A stretch of DNA of 64,000 nt from an uncultured Clostridia bacterium (GTDB lineage Bacteria; Bacillota; Clostridia; Lachnospirales; CAG-274): NCBI GenBank assembly GCA_947591605.1, contig CANQDF010000003.1:1-64000 (forward strand). Reading direction: 5' to 3'. The translations under genes and the position numbers were made by a program. Below the pieces are notes generated by a model. It saw nothing but the letters and a program-made list of their open reading frames with translations. It searched no databases and was not told the DNA's origin. Positions 1-9,166 of this stretch are shown here, piece by piece (within the stretch, counting starts at the first letter, position 1; each line of letters starts with the position of its first letter).

Positions 1-715
1 AAAGCTCCTTTGCAAAAACCTCCAATGCGCCCTTGAGGTCGCCCATGGTGATACCCTTGTCTATAACAAGCCCCTCCAGCTGATGGAATACGGGCGAATG
101 TGTGGCGTCCACCTCATCGGAGCGGTAAACACGTCCCGGTGCTATTATCCTTATAGGTGGCTTTTTCTTTTCCATGACCCTTACCTGCATAGGAGAGGTC
201 TGCGTCCTCAGCAGAAAATCCCCCATGCCCTCTATATAAAATGTATCCTGCTCGTCCCTTGCAGGGTGATCCTTTGGGATATTGAGCGCCTCAAAGTTAT
301 AGTAAGCCGTTTCCACCTCGGGTCCCTCGGCTATCTCATAGCCCATGCCTATAAATATATCCTTTATATTGTCTATGACGAGCGTCATGGGATGCCTGTG
401 TCCAAGCTGCTTTACCCTGCCCGGCATTGTTACGTCTATGGTTTCCGCTTTGAGCTTCAGCTCTCTTTCCTTTGCAAGCAGCTCGGTTTTTGCCTTTTCC
501 AGCTCACCTTCTATAAAGCTCCTTACCTCGTTTGCAAGCTGACCTATAACGGGCCTTTCCTCCTTGCTGAGGGCGCCCATGCCCTTAAGTATCTGTGTAA
601 GCTCGCCCTTTTTGCCCAGCAGCTCAACACGCAGATCCTCAAGGCTTTTAAGACCCTTTGCCTCTGCCAACCTTTTGGATGCAGAAATTCTGATTTGTTC
701 AAGTTTTTCCTTCAT
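1..715 (-). CDS. pheS: Phenylalanine--tRNA ligase alpha subunit (3' end cut by window)
   Basis: Class II aminoacyl-tRNA synthetase subunit that charges tRNA-Phe as an alpha2beta2 enzyme in the cytoplasm. About 238 N-terminal residues are visible; the C-terminal part lies outside the window. The start is [16 protein letters not shown], with an N-terminal coiled-coil arm (roughly residues 1-90). It is followed by the start of the catalytic core, including [31 protein letters not shown] and [20 protein letters not shown], all typical of PheS. The ATG at 715 has a GGGAG Shine-Dalgarno somewhat far upstream. The gene lies directly behind a T-box leader, so it is controlled by the charging state of tRNA-Phe; pheT would be expected just outside the window. 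Assignment is secure. Confidence 0.97.
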   Translation of the reverse strand, partial: MKEKLEQIRISASKRLAEAKGLKSLEDLRVELLGKKGELTQILKGMGALSKEERPVIGQLANEVRSFIEGELEKAKTELLAKERELKLKAETIDVTMPGRVKQLGHRHPMTLVIDNIKDIFIGMGYEIAEGPEVETAYYNFEALNIPKDHPARDEQDTFYIEGMGDFLLRTQTSPMQVRVMEKKKPPIRIIAPGRVYRSDEVDATHSPVFHQLEGLVIDKGITMGDLKGALEVFAKEL

Positions 716-769
716 CGGATAAATATCTCCCTTTCAATAGACTCTTATGCCTTATTATGCGGCACTGCA

Positions 770-1022
770 ATAAAAAAGCCTTTCATCCGCAAAGGGACGA
801 AAGGCATAATTCCGTGGTACCACCCAATTTCCCGCACAATGATATACGGGCACTCAACGGGATTAACGCTCCCCGCACGTACCCTCCTACCTGCTGTGTT
901 CAAAGGGTCAACTCCGGCGTGAACTTCATCGGGGCTTTATTACAAGGATGCTCCCAGCCTATGGCACCCTCTCTCCGGGTAAACCGCACCGATTACTTTC
1001 GCCATCACGGTTTTTTGTAATT
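770..1022 (-). ncRNA. T-box riboswitch leader of pheS
   Basis: The coding strand contains the antiterminator T-box sequence TGGGTGGTACCACGG (812-826), immediately followed by an intrinsic terminator (772-805) just before pheS. Upstream is Stem I-like sequence (AGAGAGGGTGCC, then CTGGGAGCATCC). A candidate specifier codon TTC (Phe) occurs in the context GAAGTTCACGCC (about 918-927), fitting the downstream gene. Uncharged tRNA-Phe should stabilise the antiterminator and allow transcription into pheS. The specifier choice is inferred from position and from the gene, not from a computed fold. Confidence 0.93.
772..805 (-). terminator. T-box regulated terminator
   Basis: On the minus strand GCCTTTCGTCCC pairs with GGATGAAAGGC, followed by six or more T. 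It lies between the T-box and the pheS start, as in regulated T-box terminators. Confidence 0.9.
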
Positions 1023-1029
1023 ATTTACA

Positions 1030-1057
1030 AGTATATCATAAAATACGGACTTGTCAA
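1030..1057 (-). promoter_or_regulatory. Sigma-A-type promoter of the pheS leader
   Basis: Minus strand: TTGACA (1057-1052), a 16-base spacer, then TATACT (1035-1030). It starts transcription just upstream of the T-box leader. Confidence 0.75.
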
Positions 1058-1060
1058 GCA

Positions 1061-1927
1061 TTATTGACCGTAGGTGCCAACTTCGATGGATTCTACATGT
1101 ATATCCTCAAGAGGTACGCTGAGCTCTCCGCTCTCGCTCTCCTTTTTCTCCACCGAGGCAATGGCATCCACAACATCCATGCCCTCGTATACCTGTCCGA
1201 AAACGGTATACTGCATATCAAGGGCAGGCGTGCCGCCGTGCTCGATATATTCGTCTATGACGGACTCGGGCCAGTAGGTCTGCCCTACCGTAAGATCCTC
1301 GTAAAACGGTGTATCCGCCTGTGCTTTGAGCTGTTCAAGCTGCGATTTTTCGTCATCCGAGAGTCCGTTGTTCTGTACTATATAAAACTGACTGCCTATG
1401 CTTACCGGCTGAGAGCTTTTTGCCATGCAAAGCGCACCCCTGAAATGCCTGAGCGCAAAGCTTGGCTCCACCTCAAAGGGTTCGCCCCATATGCTCTCGC
1501 CGCCCATGCCTGTGCCCTCTGGGTCACCGCCCTGTATCATAAAGCCCTCCATAACTCTGTGGAAGGGCGTGCCGTCGTAATAGCCGTCCTTGGCATGTGT
1601 TGTAAAGTTTTCAACAGCCTTGGGAGCATACTCGGGGAAGAACCATACCTTTATATCACCCTTGTTGGTGTGTATGGTGGCTATGGTATCTCCCTCCTTG
1701 ACTCCTTCAAGCTGAGGGAGCGAGGTAACGGGCTGCATTATCTTATCATAGTATGCCTGCTCCTCCGGGCTGAGAGTGGTAGACTCCGTTTCCTCCTCGG
1801 AAACAGTCTGCTCTGCTGTGTCGGCGGCGCTCTCCTTTACATCTCCGTTATCCTTATTGCTGCAGGCGGCAAGCATTGTAAGCGACAATACCGCAGCCGT
1901 TAAAACAAGTGCAAGTCTTTTTTTCAT
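1061..1927 (-). CDS. Cyclophilin-type peptidyl-prolyl isomerase lipoprotein
   Basis: Extracellular, lipid-anchored prolyl isomerase of 288 residues. The start MKKRLALVLTAAVLSLTMLA ends in a lipobox LAAC, followed by an acidic Ser/Thr/Glu-rich spacer (to about residue 60). The cyclophilin fold follows: GDIKVWFFPEYAPKAVENF, YYDGTPFHRVMEGFMIQGGD (catalytic Arg and the QGGD signature), LRHFRGALCMA and SQFYIV. An insertion of about 50 residues (LSDDEKSQLEQLK and following) precedes the last strands, as in several clostridial homologues. I chose the ATG at 1927 because it begins the lipoprotein signal and has an AAGGAAGG ribosome site; a longer in-frame reading upstream lacks one. Likely helps fold secreted proteins. 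Confidence 0.93.
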   Translation of the reverse strand: MKKRLALVLTAAVLSLTMLAACSNKDNGDVKESAADTAEQTVSEEETESTTLSPEEQAYYDKIMQPVTSLPQLEGVKEGDTIATIHTNKGDIKVWFFPEYAPKAVENFTTHAKDGYYDGTPFHRVMEGFMIQGGDPEGTGMGGESIWGEPFEVEPSFALRHFRGALCMAKSSQPVSIGSQFYIVQNNGLSDDEKSQLEQLKAQADTPFYEDLTVGQTYWPESVIDEYIEHGGTPALDMQYTVFGQVYEGMDVVDAIASVEKKESESGELSVPLEDIHVESIEVGTYGQ

Positions 1928-2005
1928 ATTATCATGATCCTTCCTTGGCAAATATAATTTTACACATAAACAGATAATAACATATTTTTTAAAATAATAC
2001 AAGCA

Positions 2006-3073
2006 TTACTTCCATTTGGGCAGCAGGTCGCTCTGCTGCATGGCATTTATTGTAACAAGTATTATAGGCCCCAAAATAAAACCGAACAGACCGAACACCT
2101 TAAGCCCTATAAATATGGACATAAGCGTTGCAAGAGGGTGCATACCTATCTGGTCGCCCAGTATCCTGGGTTCGAGCATCTGCCTTGTTATAATGATAAC
2201 TATATCTATAACGGCAAGGCCTATTGCTGTTTTATAATTGCCCACTATTATGGAATATATGCACCATGGCCAAAATATCGCTCCGCTGCCGAAGACGGGC
2301 AGGGCGTCAACAACGCTTATAAGTATGCCTATAAGCAGCGCATACGGCGATTTTAATATAACCAGCCCCGTAACGCATATGGCGGCAACTATGCACATAA
2401 GGGTCAGCTCCGCCCTGATGTATCCGCCTATTGCGTGCAGCAGCCCCGACCTTGCCACATTAAAGCGGTTTTTGATAGGCTTTGGCAGCTGCCTTATAAA
2501 AAACGCCTCAACGTTTTTTCTGTCATTGAGCAAAAAGAATGCGCATATTATACTTAAAAGCGATACAAAAAGTATGTTGGGCAGCACCTTTACAGCCTCC
2601 ACGGAGCCTGTTTTTACACCGCTGCCTAGCAGACCCGTAACGGTTTCTATCACCGTATCAAACACCTTGTCCGAATTTTCCGTAATGCTGTCGGGCAGTA
2701 TATCCAGATACTCTATTATACTGTCCTGAAAGCTTCTTATGCTATCCACCGTACTGCTTACGAGCTGAGGCGAATTTTCGATAAACTCCTTTGCCTCGTT
2801 CACCACCTTGGATACAAGGCTGCTGCTTATTACCGCCACAAAAAGCAAAAGCAGCACTATGGACAAAAATGACGAGATCTGCCTCGGCAGGTGCAGCTTT
2901 TTGTTAAAAAACCTTGCCACGGGCGACAATACAAGGCATATTATGTAACCGAATATAAGAGGCGCAAAATAAGGCGACAAAAATTTTATAAAAATATATA
3001 TAAAGGCTATCAGCACGACAAACTGAAATATTTTGTCGATGTCCTCTTTATTTTTCAGATAAAATTCCTTCAT
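2006..3073 (-). CDS. AI-2E family / YtvI-type integral membrane protein
   Basis: A 355-residue polytopic membrane protein of the AI-2E exporter (UPF0118) family, which includes YtvI and PerM-like proteins. It shows the family pattern: two N-terminal hydrophobic segments (IFQFVVLIAFIYIFIKFL; APLIFGYIICLVLSPVARFF), a helical extracytoplasmic region (about 90-150), and a C-terminal bundle with GGYIRAELTLM, SVVDALPVFGSGAIFWPW and EPRILGDQIGMHPLATLMSI. The substrate is not known for most members; some export small molecules or ions, others are tied to sporulation. It sits between the cyclophilin gene and ppdK on the same strand. The window has a second member at 20732-21877. Confidence 0.85.
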   Translation of the reverse strand: MKEFYLKNKEDIDKIFQFVVLIAFIYIFIKFLSPYFAPLIFGYIICLVLSPVARFFNKKLHLPRQISSFLSIVLLLLFVAVISSSLVSKVVNEAKEFIENSPQLVSSTVDSIRSFQDSIIEYLDILPDSITENSDKVFDTVIETVTGLLGSGVKTGSVEAVKVLPNILFVSLLSIICAFFLLNDRKNVEAFFIRQLPKPIKNRFNVARSGLLHAIGGYIRAELTLMCIVAAICVTGLVILKSPYALLIGILISVVDALPVFGSGAIFWPWCIYSIIVGNYKTAIGLAVIDIVIIITRQMLEPRILGDQIGMHPLATLMSIFIGLKVFGLFGFILGPIILVTINAMQQSDLLPKWK

Positions 3074-3104
3074 ATAACGTTCTCTCCCGTTTTACCGCAG
3101 AAAT

Positions 3105-3145
3105 ATAAAATTGACCGTCTGCAATGCGGTACAATGCAGACGGTC
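3105..3145 (-). terminator. Terminator after ppdK
   Basis: Perfect 11-bp stem (GACCGTCTGCA at 3113-3123 with TGCAGACGGTC at 3135-3145). On the minus strand it is followed by a T-rich tail, just downstream of the ppdK stop. Confidence 0.7.
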
Positions 3146-3155
3146 GTAAATATCA

Positions 3156-5789
3156 TCAGCTTCTTGGATATTTGATAGCTGCCTGAGCCGCCGCAAGCCT
3201 TGCAATAGGCACCCTGAAAGGTGAACAGGATACATAGTTAAGGCCTATTTTATGGCAGAACTCAACGGAAGCGGGGTCGCCGCCGTGCTCGCCGCAGATA
3301 CCGAGCATAATGTCGGGCCTTGTCTGCTTGCCGAGCTTAACAGCCATTTCCATCAGACGGCCTACACCCGTCTGGTCGAGCTTTGCAAAAGGATCGGACT
3401 CGTAGATGCTGTTTGCATAGTAAGCATCGAGGAACTTGCCCGCATCATCTCTTGAAAAACCGAATGTCATCTGGGTAAGGTCATTTGTACCGAACGAGAA
3501 GAACTCTGCCTGCTCAGCAATGCTGTCTGCCGTAAGAGCAGCACGGGGTATCTCTATCATGGTACCTACTTTATACTTAAGGTCAACGCCTGCTGCCTTG
3601 ATTATGGCATCGGCTGTTGACGTAACTACCTTCTTTACAAAAGCAAGCTCCTTTACCTCGCCAACAAGAGGTATCATTATCTCGGGCTCTATGTTCCACT
3701 CGGGATGAGCCTTGCTTACATTTATTGCAGCCTTGATAACCGCTGTGGTCTGCATCTTTGCTATCTCGGGATAGGTAACCGCAAGACGGCAGCCTCTGTG
3801 ACCCATCATTGGGTTGAACTCATGGAGAGATGCAATTATGTTCTTTATCTCGGCAACGCTCTTGCCCTGTGCCTTTGCAAGCAGCTCGATGTCTGCCTCT
3901 TCGGTAGGCACAAACTCATGCAGAGGAGGATCGAGGAAGCGGATATTTACATGCTTGCCCTCCATAGCCTCATAGAGCTTTTCAAAGTCGCCCTGCTGCA
4001 TTGGCTCCAGCTTTTCAAGCGCAGCCTCTCTCTGTTCAACCGTATCGGAGCAGATCATCTCTCTGATAGCGGGTATCCTGTCGGGATCAAAGAACATATG
4101 CTCCGTGCGGCAAAGGCCGATGCCCTCTGCACCGAACTCCGCTGCCTGCTTAGCGTCCCTTGGCGTATCCGCATTTGTCCTTACGCTGAGCACACGGTAC
4201 TTGTCTGCCCATTCCATAACTCTGCCAAACTCGCCGCTTATCCTTGCGTCAACGGTAGGTATAGCCTCTCCGTAGATGTTGCCTGTGGAGCCGTCAAGGG
4301 AGATCCAGTCGCCCTCCTTGTATACTCTGCCGTTAAGCTCAAAGCACTTGTTTGCCTCGTCCATCTTTATTGCGCCGCAGCCCGATACGCAGCAGGTACC
4401 CATACCTCTTGCAACAACGGCTGCGTGAGAGGTCATACCGCCTCTTACGGTAAGTATGCCCTGTGCATAGTTCATACCCTCTATATCCTCTGGTGAGGTT
4501 TCAAGCCTTACAAGCACTACCTTTTCGCCAAGCTTGCCCTGTGCGGCAGCATCCTCGGCGGTAAACACTATCTTGCCGCATGCTGCGCCGGGTGAAGCCG
4601 CAAGCGCTGTTGCAACAGGCTCCGCCTTCTTTAAAGCGTCGGCGTCAAACTGAGGATGAAGCAGTGCGTCAAGCTGCTTGGGGTCAAGCATACATACAGC
4701 CTGCTTTTCATCTATCATGCCCTCGTCCACAAGGTCGCAGGCGATCTTGAGAGCGGCGGAGGCTGTCCTCTTGCCGTTTCTGGTCTGGAGCATATAGAGC
4801 TTTTTATCCTCTATGGTAAACTCCATATCCTGCATATCCCTGTAGTGCTCCTCAAGCCTTGCGCATATATCCACAAACTGAGTATAAACCTCGGGCATTA
4901 TGTCCTTAAGTGTGTCTATTGTCTGAGGCGTCCTTACGCCCGCAACAACGTCCTCGCCCTGTGCGTTCATAAGAAACTCGCCAAAGAGCTTCTTTTCGCC
5001 CGTAGCGGGGTTTCGTGTGAATGCAACACCCGTACCCGATGTATCGCCCGTGTTGCCGAATACCATGGACTGTACGTTTACAGCGGTACCCCATGAACCG
5101 GGTATATCGTTCATCTTTCTGTAATAGATGGCTCTGGAGTTGTTCCATGACCTGAATACGGCACGGATAGCGCCCATGAGCTGCTCCTTTGGATCCGAAG
5201 GGAAGTCCTCGCCGATAGCCTTTTTGTACTCTGCCTTAAACTGCTCTGCAAGCTCCTTAAGGTCGGCAGCGTCAAGCTCTGTATCCTGAACAACGCCTTT
5301 TTTGCCTTTCATCTCGTCGATAAGCTCTTCAAAATACTTTTTGCCTACGCCCATAACAACGTCGGAATACATCTGTATGAACCTGCGGTAGGAATCGTAA
5401 GCAAACCTTGGGTTGTTTGTCTTTTTGGCAAAAGCCTCAACAACAACATCGTTAAGACCTAAGTTGAGGATAGTATCCATCATACCGGGCATGGATGCCC
5501 TTGCGCCCGAACGCACGGAAACAAGCAGAGGATTTTCGGTATCGCCGAACTTTTTGCCCGTGATCTCCTCCATCTTTGTGATATACTCCATTATCTGCGC
5601 CTGTATATCGGCATTGATGGTTTCTCCGTCCTCGTAGTATTGGTTGCACGCCTCTGTTGTGATCGTAAAGCCCTGAGGCACAGGCATACCAAGGAGGGTC
5701 ATCTCCGCAAGGTTTGCGCCCTTACCGCCTAAAAGCTCACGCATCTTGCCGTTGCCCTCGGAAAATAAATAGACATATTTCTTGTCCAA
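3156..5789 (-). CDS. ppdK: Pyruvate, phosphate dikinase
   Basis: Interconverts pyruvate + ATP + phosphate and phosphoenolpyruvate + AMP + pyrophosphate; a key PPi-linked glycolytic or gluconeogenic step in anaerobes. At 877 residues it has the full family length. Order: N-terminal ATP-grasp domain (GGKGANLAEMTLLGMPVPQGF; SVRSGARASMPGMMDTILNLG), central phosphohistidine domain (GGMTSHAAVVARGMG, catalytic His) and C-terminal PEP/pyruvate TIM barrel (GLCRTEHMFF; MIEIPRAALTAD; FFSFGTNDLTQM; catalytic Cys in MLGICGEHGGDP). Translation starts at a TTG codon (5789-5787), preceded seven bases upstream by a strong AAGGAGG; no ATG fits better. A single-gene transcript is likely, with its own promoter and terminator. 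Confidence 0.98.
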   Translation of the reverse strand: MDKKYVYLFSEGNGKMRELLGGKGANLAEMTLLGMPVPQGFTITTEACNQYYEDGETINADIQAQIMEYITKMEEITGKKFGDTENPLLVSVRSGARASMPGMMDTILNLGLNDVVVEAFAKKTNNPRFAYDSYRRFIQMYSDVVMGVGKKYFEELIDEMKGKKGVVQDTELDAADLKELAEQFKAEYKKAIGEDFPSDPKEQLMGAIRAVFRSWNNSRAIYYRKMNDIPGSWGTAVNVQSMVFGNTGDTSGTGVAFTRNPATGEKKLFGEFLMNAQGEDVVAGVRTPQTIDTLKDIMPEVYTQFVDICARLEEHYRDMQDMEFTIEDKKLYMLQTRNGKRTASAALKIACDLVDEGMIDEKQAVCMLDPKQLDALLHPQFDADALKKAEPVATALAASPGAACGKIVFTAEDAAAQGKLGEKVVLVRLETSPEDIEGMNYAQGILTVRGGMTSHAAVVARGMGTCCVSGCGAIKMDEANKCFELNGRVYKEGDWISLDGSTGNIYGEAIPTVDARISGEFGRVMEWADKYRVLSVRTNADTPRDAKQAAEFGAEGIGLCRTEHMFFDPDRIPAIREMICSDTVEQREAALEKLEPMQQGDFEKLYEAMEGKHVNIRFLDPPLHEFVPTEEADIELLAKAQGKSVAEIKNIIASLHEFNPMMGHRGCRLAVTYPEIAKMQTTAVIKAAINVSKAHPEWNIEPEIMIPLVGEVKELAFVKKVVTSTADAIIKAAGVDLKYKVGTMIEIPRAALTADSIAEQAEFFSFGTNDLTQMTFGFSRDDAGKFLDAYYANSIYESDPFAKLDQTGVGRLMEMAVKLGKQTRPDIMLGICGEHGGDPASVEFCHKIGLNYVSCSPFRVPIARLAAAQAAIKYPRS

Positions 5790-5856
5790 TTGGATTACCT
5801 CCTTATAAATGCAATTTATATAACCGCAAACTTTCTTTCAGTTGGCATATAACGAT

Positions 5857-5865
5857 ATTATACCA
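5857..5865 (-). promoter_or_regulatory. Extended -10 promoter of ppdK
   Basis: Minus strand TGGTATAAT is an extended -10 element (TGnTATAAT). No good TTGACA lies at 17 bases; the upstream TTTGAAAATT is too close. It sits about 70 bases before the ppdK start. Confidence 0.55.
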
Positions 5866-5924
5866 TAATTTTCAAATTTTACAACAGTAAATTTTCAATT
5901 TGGCGCATTTTTTATATACGCCGC

Positions 5925-6905
5925 CTATCTGCTGTATTTGAGTATTATCACCTCAACGCCCAGCCTGTCGCTTATCCTGCCGCTTTTAAAGTCCGCATCG
6001 CACCTTGCGCAGTCGTCGAGAGCCTGTACAAGCGATGCCATGCTGAAGTTTTTAGCCTGGCGCAGGCACCTGTCCGCCACAAAGCGCCTTAAGGAAAGCT
6101 CCCCCGCTATCGAGGCGGCATCCATGCCCTTTCCCTTTAAATATTTGCACTGCATTATGAGCTTGAACTGCCTTGACATTGTCTTGAGCACATAGACGGG
6201 GCTTTGCTTCATCCTCAGCATATTGCTGTATATCTCAAGCGCCTTTGCGCTCTGCTTTGCGCCTACCGCCTCTATCATCTCAAACACATTTGTTTCGGGC
6301 GATTTGGTGCATACGCTGTCTATAAGCTCCTCGTTTATCTCCTCCGTGTCCTCTGCGGCGCTCAGGAGCTTGTCAAGCTCCCTTTCAAGCAGCTCCATGG
6401 ACGTGCCCACATTTCTTATAATGTACATAGCACGGCGCATATCCACCCTTTTGCCGCTTTTTTTGTTTATCCATGCGGCAAGCTCGTTATCATCGGGCGT
6501 ATTTAGCTCCATGCACACACCCGTCCTTGATGCGGCCTTGTAAAGAGCGTTTCTCTTATCCGCCTTTTTTTCCGCAAAGCAAAGCACGGTGCTTTGCGGT
6601 ATATCGGGCAGATAGTCCTTGAGCTTTTCCGTATCGTCCTTGCGCCCCGCCTCAAAAAGACCGCTGTCCTTTACCAGCACAAAGCGCCTTTCGCTCATAA
6701 AGGGCAGGGTATCGCAGGCGTTTATTATAACATCTGCATCCGTCTTGCCCTCAAACACGCTTAAATTGAGCATTTCCACCGACTTGTCCGTAACGGCTGC
6801 CCTCAGCCTTTCGGTATGCTCCCGCACAAGATAGCTCTCCTCGCCGTATAACAGATATACTCTTTTCGGTCCGTCCGAAGACGATTTTTTATCTGCGTTA
6901 TTCAT
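5925..6905 (-). CDS. holA: DNA polymerase III delta subunit
   Basis: Clamp-loader subunit that opens the beta sliding clamp. The 326-residue reading from ATG 6905 shows the HolA N-terminus (RVYLLYGEESYLVREHTERLRAAV), the acidic and hydrophobic clamp-loader pattern and a C-terminal helical domain (SAKALEIYSNMLRMKQSPVYVLKTMSRQFKLIMQ). A longer in-frame reading (to 6929) exists, but the ATG at 6905 has a GGAGGG site seven bases upstream and overlaps the comEC stop by eight bases, which implies coupled translation. The comEC-holA order is common in Firmicutes. Confidence 0.93.
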   Translation of the reverse strand: MNNADKKSSSDGPKRVYLLYGEESYLVREHTERLRAAVTDKSVEMLNLSVFEGKTDADVIINACDTLPFMSERRFVLVKDSGLFEAGRKDDTEKLKDYLPDIPQSTVLCFAEKKADKRNALYKAASRTGVCMELNTPDDNELAAWINKKSGKRVDMRRAMYIIRNVGTSMELLERELDKLLSAAEDTEEINEELIDSVCTKSPETNVFEMIEAVGAKQSAKALEIYSNMLRMKQSPVYVLKTMSRQFKLIMQCKYLKGKGMDAASIAGELSLRRFVADRCLRQAKNFSMASLVQALDDCARCDADFKSGRISDRLGVEVIILKYSR

Positions 6906-9162
6906 CTCTGCCCTCCGTATACGGTACAACCGATATTTTCCCTTTACTCATTTTTACGCTGACGGCACCGTCCCTGTCGGTAACAAAGCAGGGTATGCCG
7001 TATTTGTCCAGCCTGTCGGTCACAGACCGTGCAGGGTGCCCGTAAATGCTGCTGTCCGCAGAGGCTACTGCGGCGGACGGAGATACTCTTTTTATAAACT
7101 CCTCCGTATTTGAGGTGTCCGAGCCGTGGTGCGCAAGCTTTAATATATCCGCACTCAGGTCGATATCTCCTCCGCACAGCAGCTCCTCCGCCTTATACTC
7201 TATATCTCCCGTAAAAAGCACGCTTGCACCGCCGCATATATATTTACACACCATAGAGCCGTTGTTGCCCTCCGAAACCGTCCCGGGGAAGGGATAAAGA
7301 CAAACCATCCTGCCGCTTTTGCCAAGCTCGGCAGTGCTGCCAAGCTCAAAGGTTTTTACGGCGGTGCCGTTGGCTTCGGCAAGGGATACAAGCTCGTAAT
7401 AATACTCGTTTTTATCTATCGAAGGCGGCAAATACACCGTGTCAATATCCACGCTTCCCATTATTTCCGATATGCCCCTTATATGATCCCTGTCGCTGTG
7501 CGATACAAATACTGCGTCAAGCCTGTCTATGCCCCTGTACATAAGATAATTTGACAGTATATCTCCGTCCGAGCCTCCGTCGACTGCAAAGCAGTGATCC
7601 CCGACCGTGCCGACGGCACAGTCCGCCTGCCCGACATCGAGAAACGTGACCTCAGGCGTCCTCAGCCTCTCCGCAGATACACGATAAACAAAAAGCGCAG
7701 ATAAAGATACAGCCAAAAGACAGATAATTTGTTTCAATTTTTTTCTCATTGCAAGGTTATAAATAAGCACAAGCAGCAAGATATAAAGCAAAATAAATAT
7801 AACAGGCGGTTTGCCCGTTACCGTTTTTGCACCGGGCAGCAGCCCTATCATACCGCACCATGCCTCCACCGACCTTAAAATGACCGTAAGCGGCACGGCG
7901 CAAATTTTTGCAAGCGGAAGGCTTACAAAACCCGCAGCCGCAGTAAAAAAGCCTATAAAAACAGCCGCACTCATAAGCGGCACAAGCATTATATTTGCAC
8001 CTATGCTCCACGGGTTGACATAATAAAAGCCAAACATCTGTATAGGCTTTGTGGCTATATCGGCAGCCGCCTCAACACCGATGTCATTTATGACCGTGCT
8101 GTATCTGCGGTATTTAACGGCTATATCGTTTACGGCTCCTATTGCAAACACCGCACCGAAGGAAAGTTCAAAGCCGATATCGAAAAGATAAAACGGACTG
8201 TATATCAAAATAAGGCATGCCGCCACAGAGGCAGAGCTTATTATATCGTAATCGCAATAAAGGCGTGAGCCTGCAAGCATTATATAAAACATAAGCACCG
8301 CCCTTACCACGGATGCGCTGCAGCCTGTCAATATACAGTAGCAGCCCAGCAAAAATGCCGGCGCCAGTGCGGACATTATCCTGCCGCTGCGTGAAAACAG
8401 CCTCATAAGCAATACGCCCAAAAGAGAGATATGCAGGCCCGATATGGCTATTACATGGTAGATGCCTCCCTCTTTGTAAAGCTCCTTAAGCTCGCTGCCC
8501 GCTCCGTCCGAATCGCCCGTAAGCATGGTACACATGACGCCTGCTTCTTCCTCCGGCATAATAAGATAAAAATTGCTGCGCACCTTTTCCCCTATATGCT
8601 GCAGGACAGAGGAAAGCGTATATTTTTTGCCCGTCGGCAAAATATCGTCGGCATACATTATATACCTCTGACCCCTTGCAAGCAGATAATTTTTATAGTC
8701 AAGATCCGAGGGATTGCTCCTTTTGTCGGGCAGCTCGAGCCTGCCCCTTACAACAGCCTTATCTCCCGCAGCAGCAACGCCTTTGCCGTATACCCTTATA
8801 CGGGTATCCCTTTTGACCGTGCGGGTGCCGTGTATCACAGTGGCATCCAGCACAAAGCAGCTGCCTCTTTCCTCATCGCTGTACACCACAGAAGCCACCG
8901 TACCGCCTGCGGTTATATCCTTGCCGACAAGATCGGATATACCGCCCGCATCCGCCGAAGCATACAGGCACAATACAAAGCCTGCGACGGCAGCCGCAGG
9001 CAGAAACGCCGCTTGCCAAAGATCGTAAAATTTGACAAGAAAAAATGCGCTCAGCACAATAAATACGGCAAACACCGCAATATCCGCCGTATCGGCGGCA
9101 TATCTGCCTGCCGCAATACCTGCGGAAAGGAAACACAATACATATACGGACGGTCTTTTCAT
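6898..9162 (-). CDS. comEC: ComEC/Rec2 DNA-uptake channel protein
   Basis: Large membrane protein thought to form the channel for single-stranded DNA entry in natural transformation. At 754 residues it has the usual parts: N-terminal membrane segments and OB-like region (about 1-190), the Competence membrane domain (YHVIAISGLHISLLGVLLMRL, about 230-480), and a C-terminal metallo-beta-lactamase domain (FLDVGQADCAV, then SHSDRDHIRG with the HxDxDH metal motif, and LKLAHHGSDTSN). The upstream gene ends four bases before the start and holA overlaps the end, so the three are probably translated in series. With comEA at 12279 it suggests at least part of a DNA-uptake system. Confidence 0.95.
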   Translation of the reverse strand: MKRPSVYVLCFLSAGIAAGRYAADTADIAVFAVFIVLSAFFLVKFYDLWQAAFLPAAAVAGFVLCLYASADAGGISDLVGKDITAGGTVASVVYSDEERGSCFVLDATVIHGTRTVKRDTRIRVYGKGVAAAGDKAVVRGRLELPDKRSNPSDLDYKNYLLARGQRYIMYADDILPTGKKYTLSSVLQHIGEKVRSNFYLIMPEEEAGVMCTMLTGDSDGAGSELKELYKEGGIYHVIAISGLHISLLGVLLMRLFSRSGRIMSALAPAFLLGCYCILTGCSASVVRAVLMFYIMLAGSRLYCDYDIISSASVAACLILIYSPFYLFDIGFELSFGAVFAIGAVNDIAVKYRRYSTVINDIGVEAAADIATKPIQMFGFYYVNPWSIGANIMLVPLMSAAVFIGFFTAAAGFVSLPLAKICAVPLTVILRSVEAWCGMIGLLPGAKTVTGKPPVIFILLYILLLVLIYNLAMRKKLKQIICLLAVSLSALFVYRVSAERLRTPEVTFLDVGQADCAVGTVGDHCFAVDGGSDGDILSNYLMYRGIDRLDAVFVSHSDRDHIRGISEIMGSVDIDTVYLPPSIDKNEYYYELVSLAEANGTAVKTFELGSTAELGKSGRMVCLYPFPGTVSEGNNGSMVCKYICGGASVLFTGDIEYKAEELLCGGDIDLSADILKLAHHGSDTSNTEEFIKRVSPSAAVASADSSIYGHPARSVTDRLDKYGIPCFVTDRDGAVSVKMSKGKISVVPYTEGRDE

Positions 9163-9166
9163 AATT

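Noticed and set aside
3705..4496. 263-codon open frame on the plus strand opposite ppdK
   Set aside because: It is antisense to a full-length, motif-complete ppdK and has no ribosome site or recognisable domain; a codon-bias shadow.
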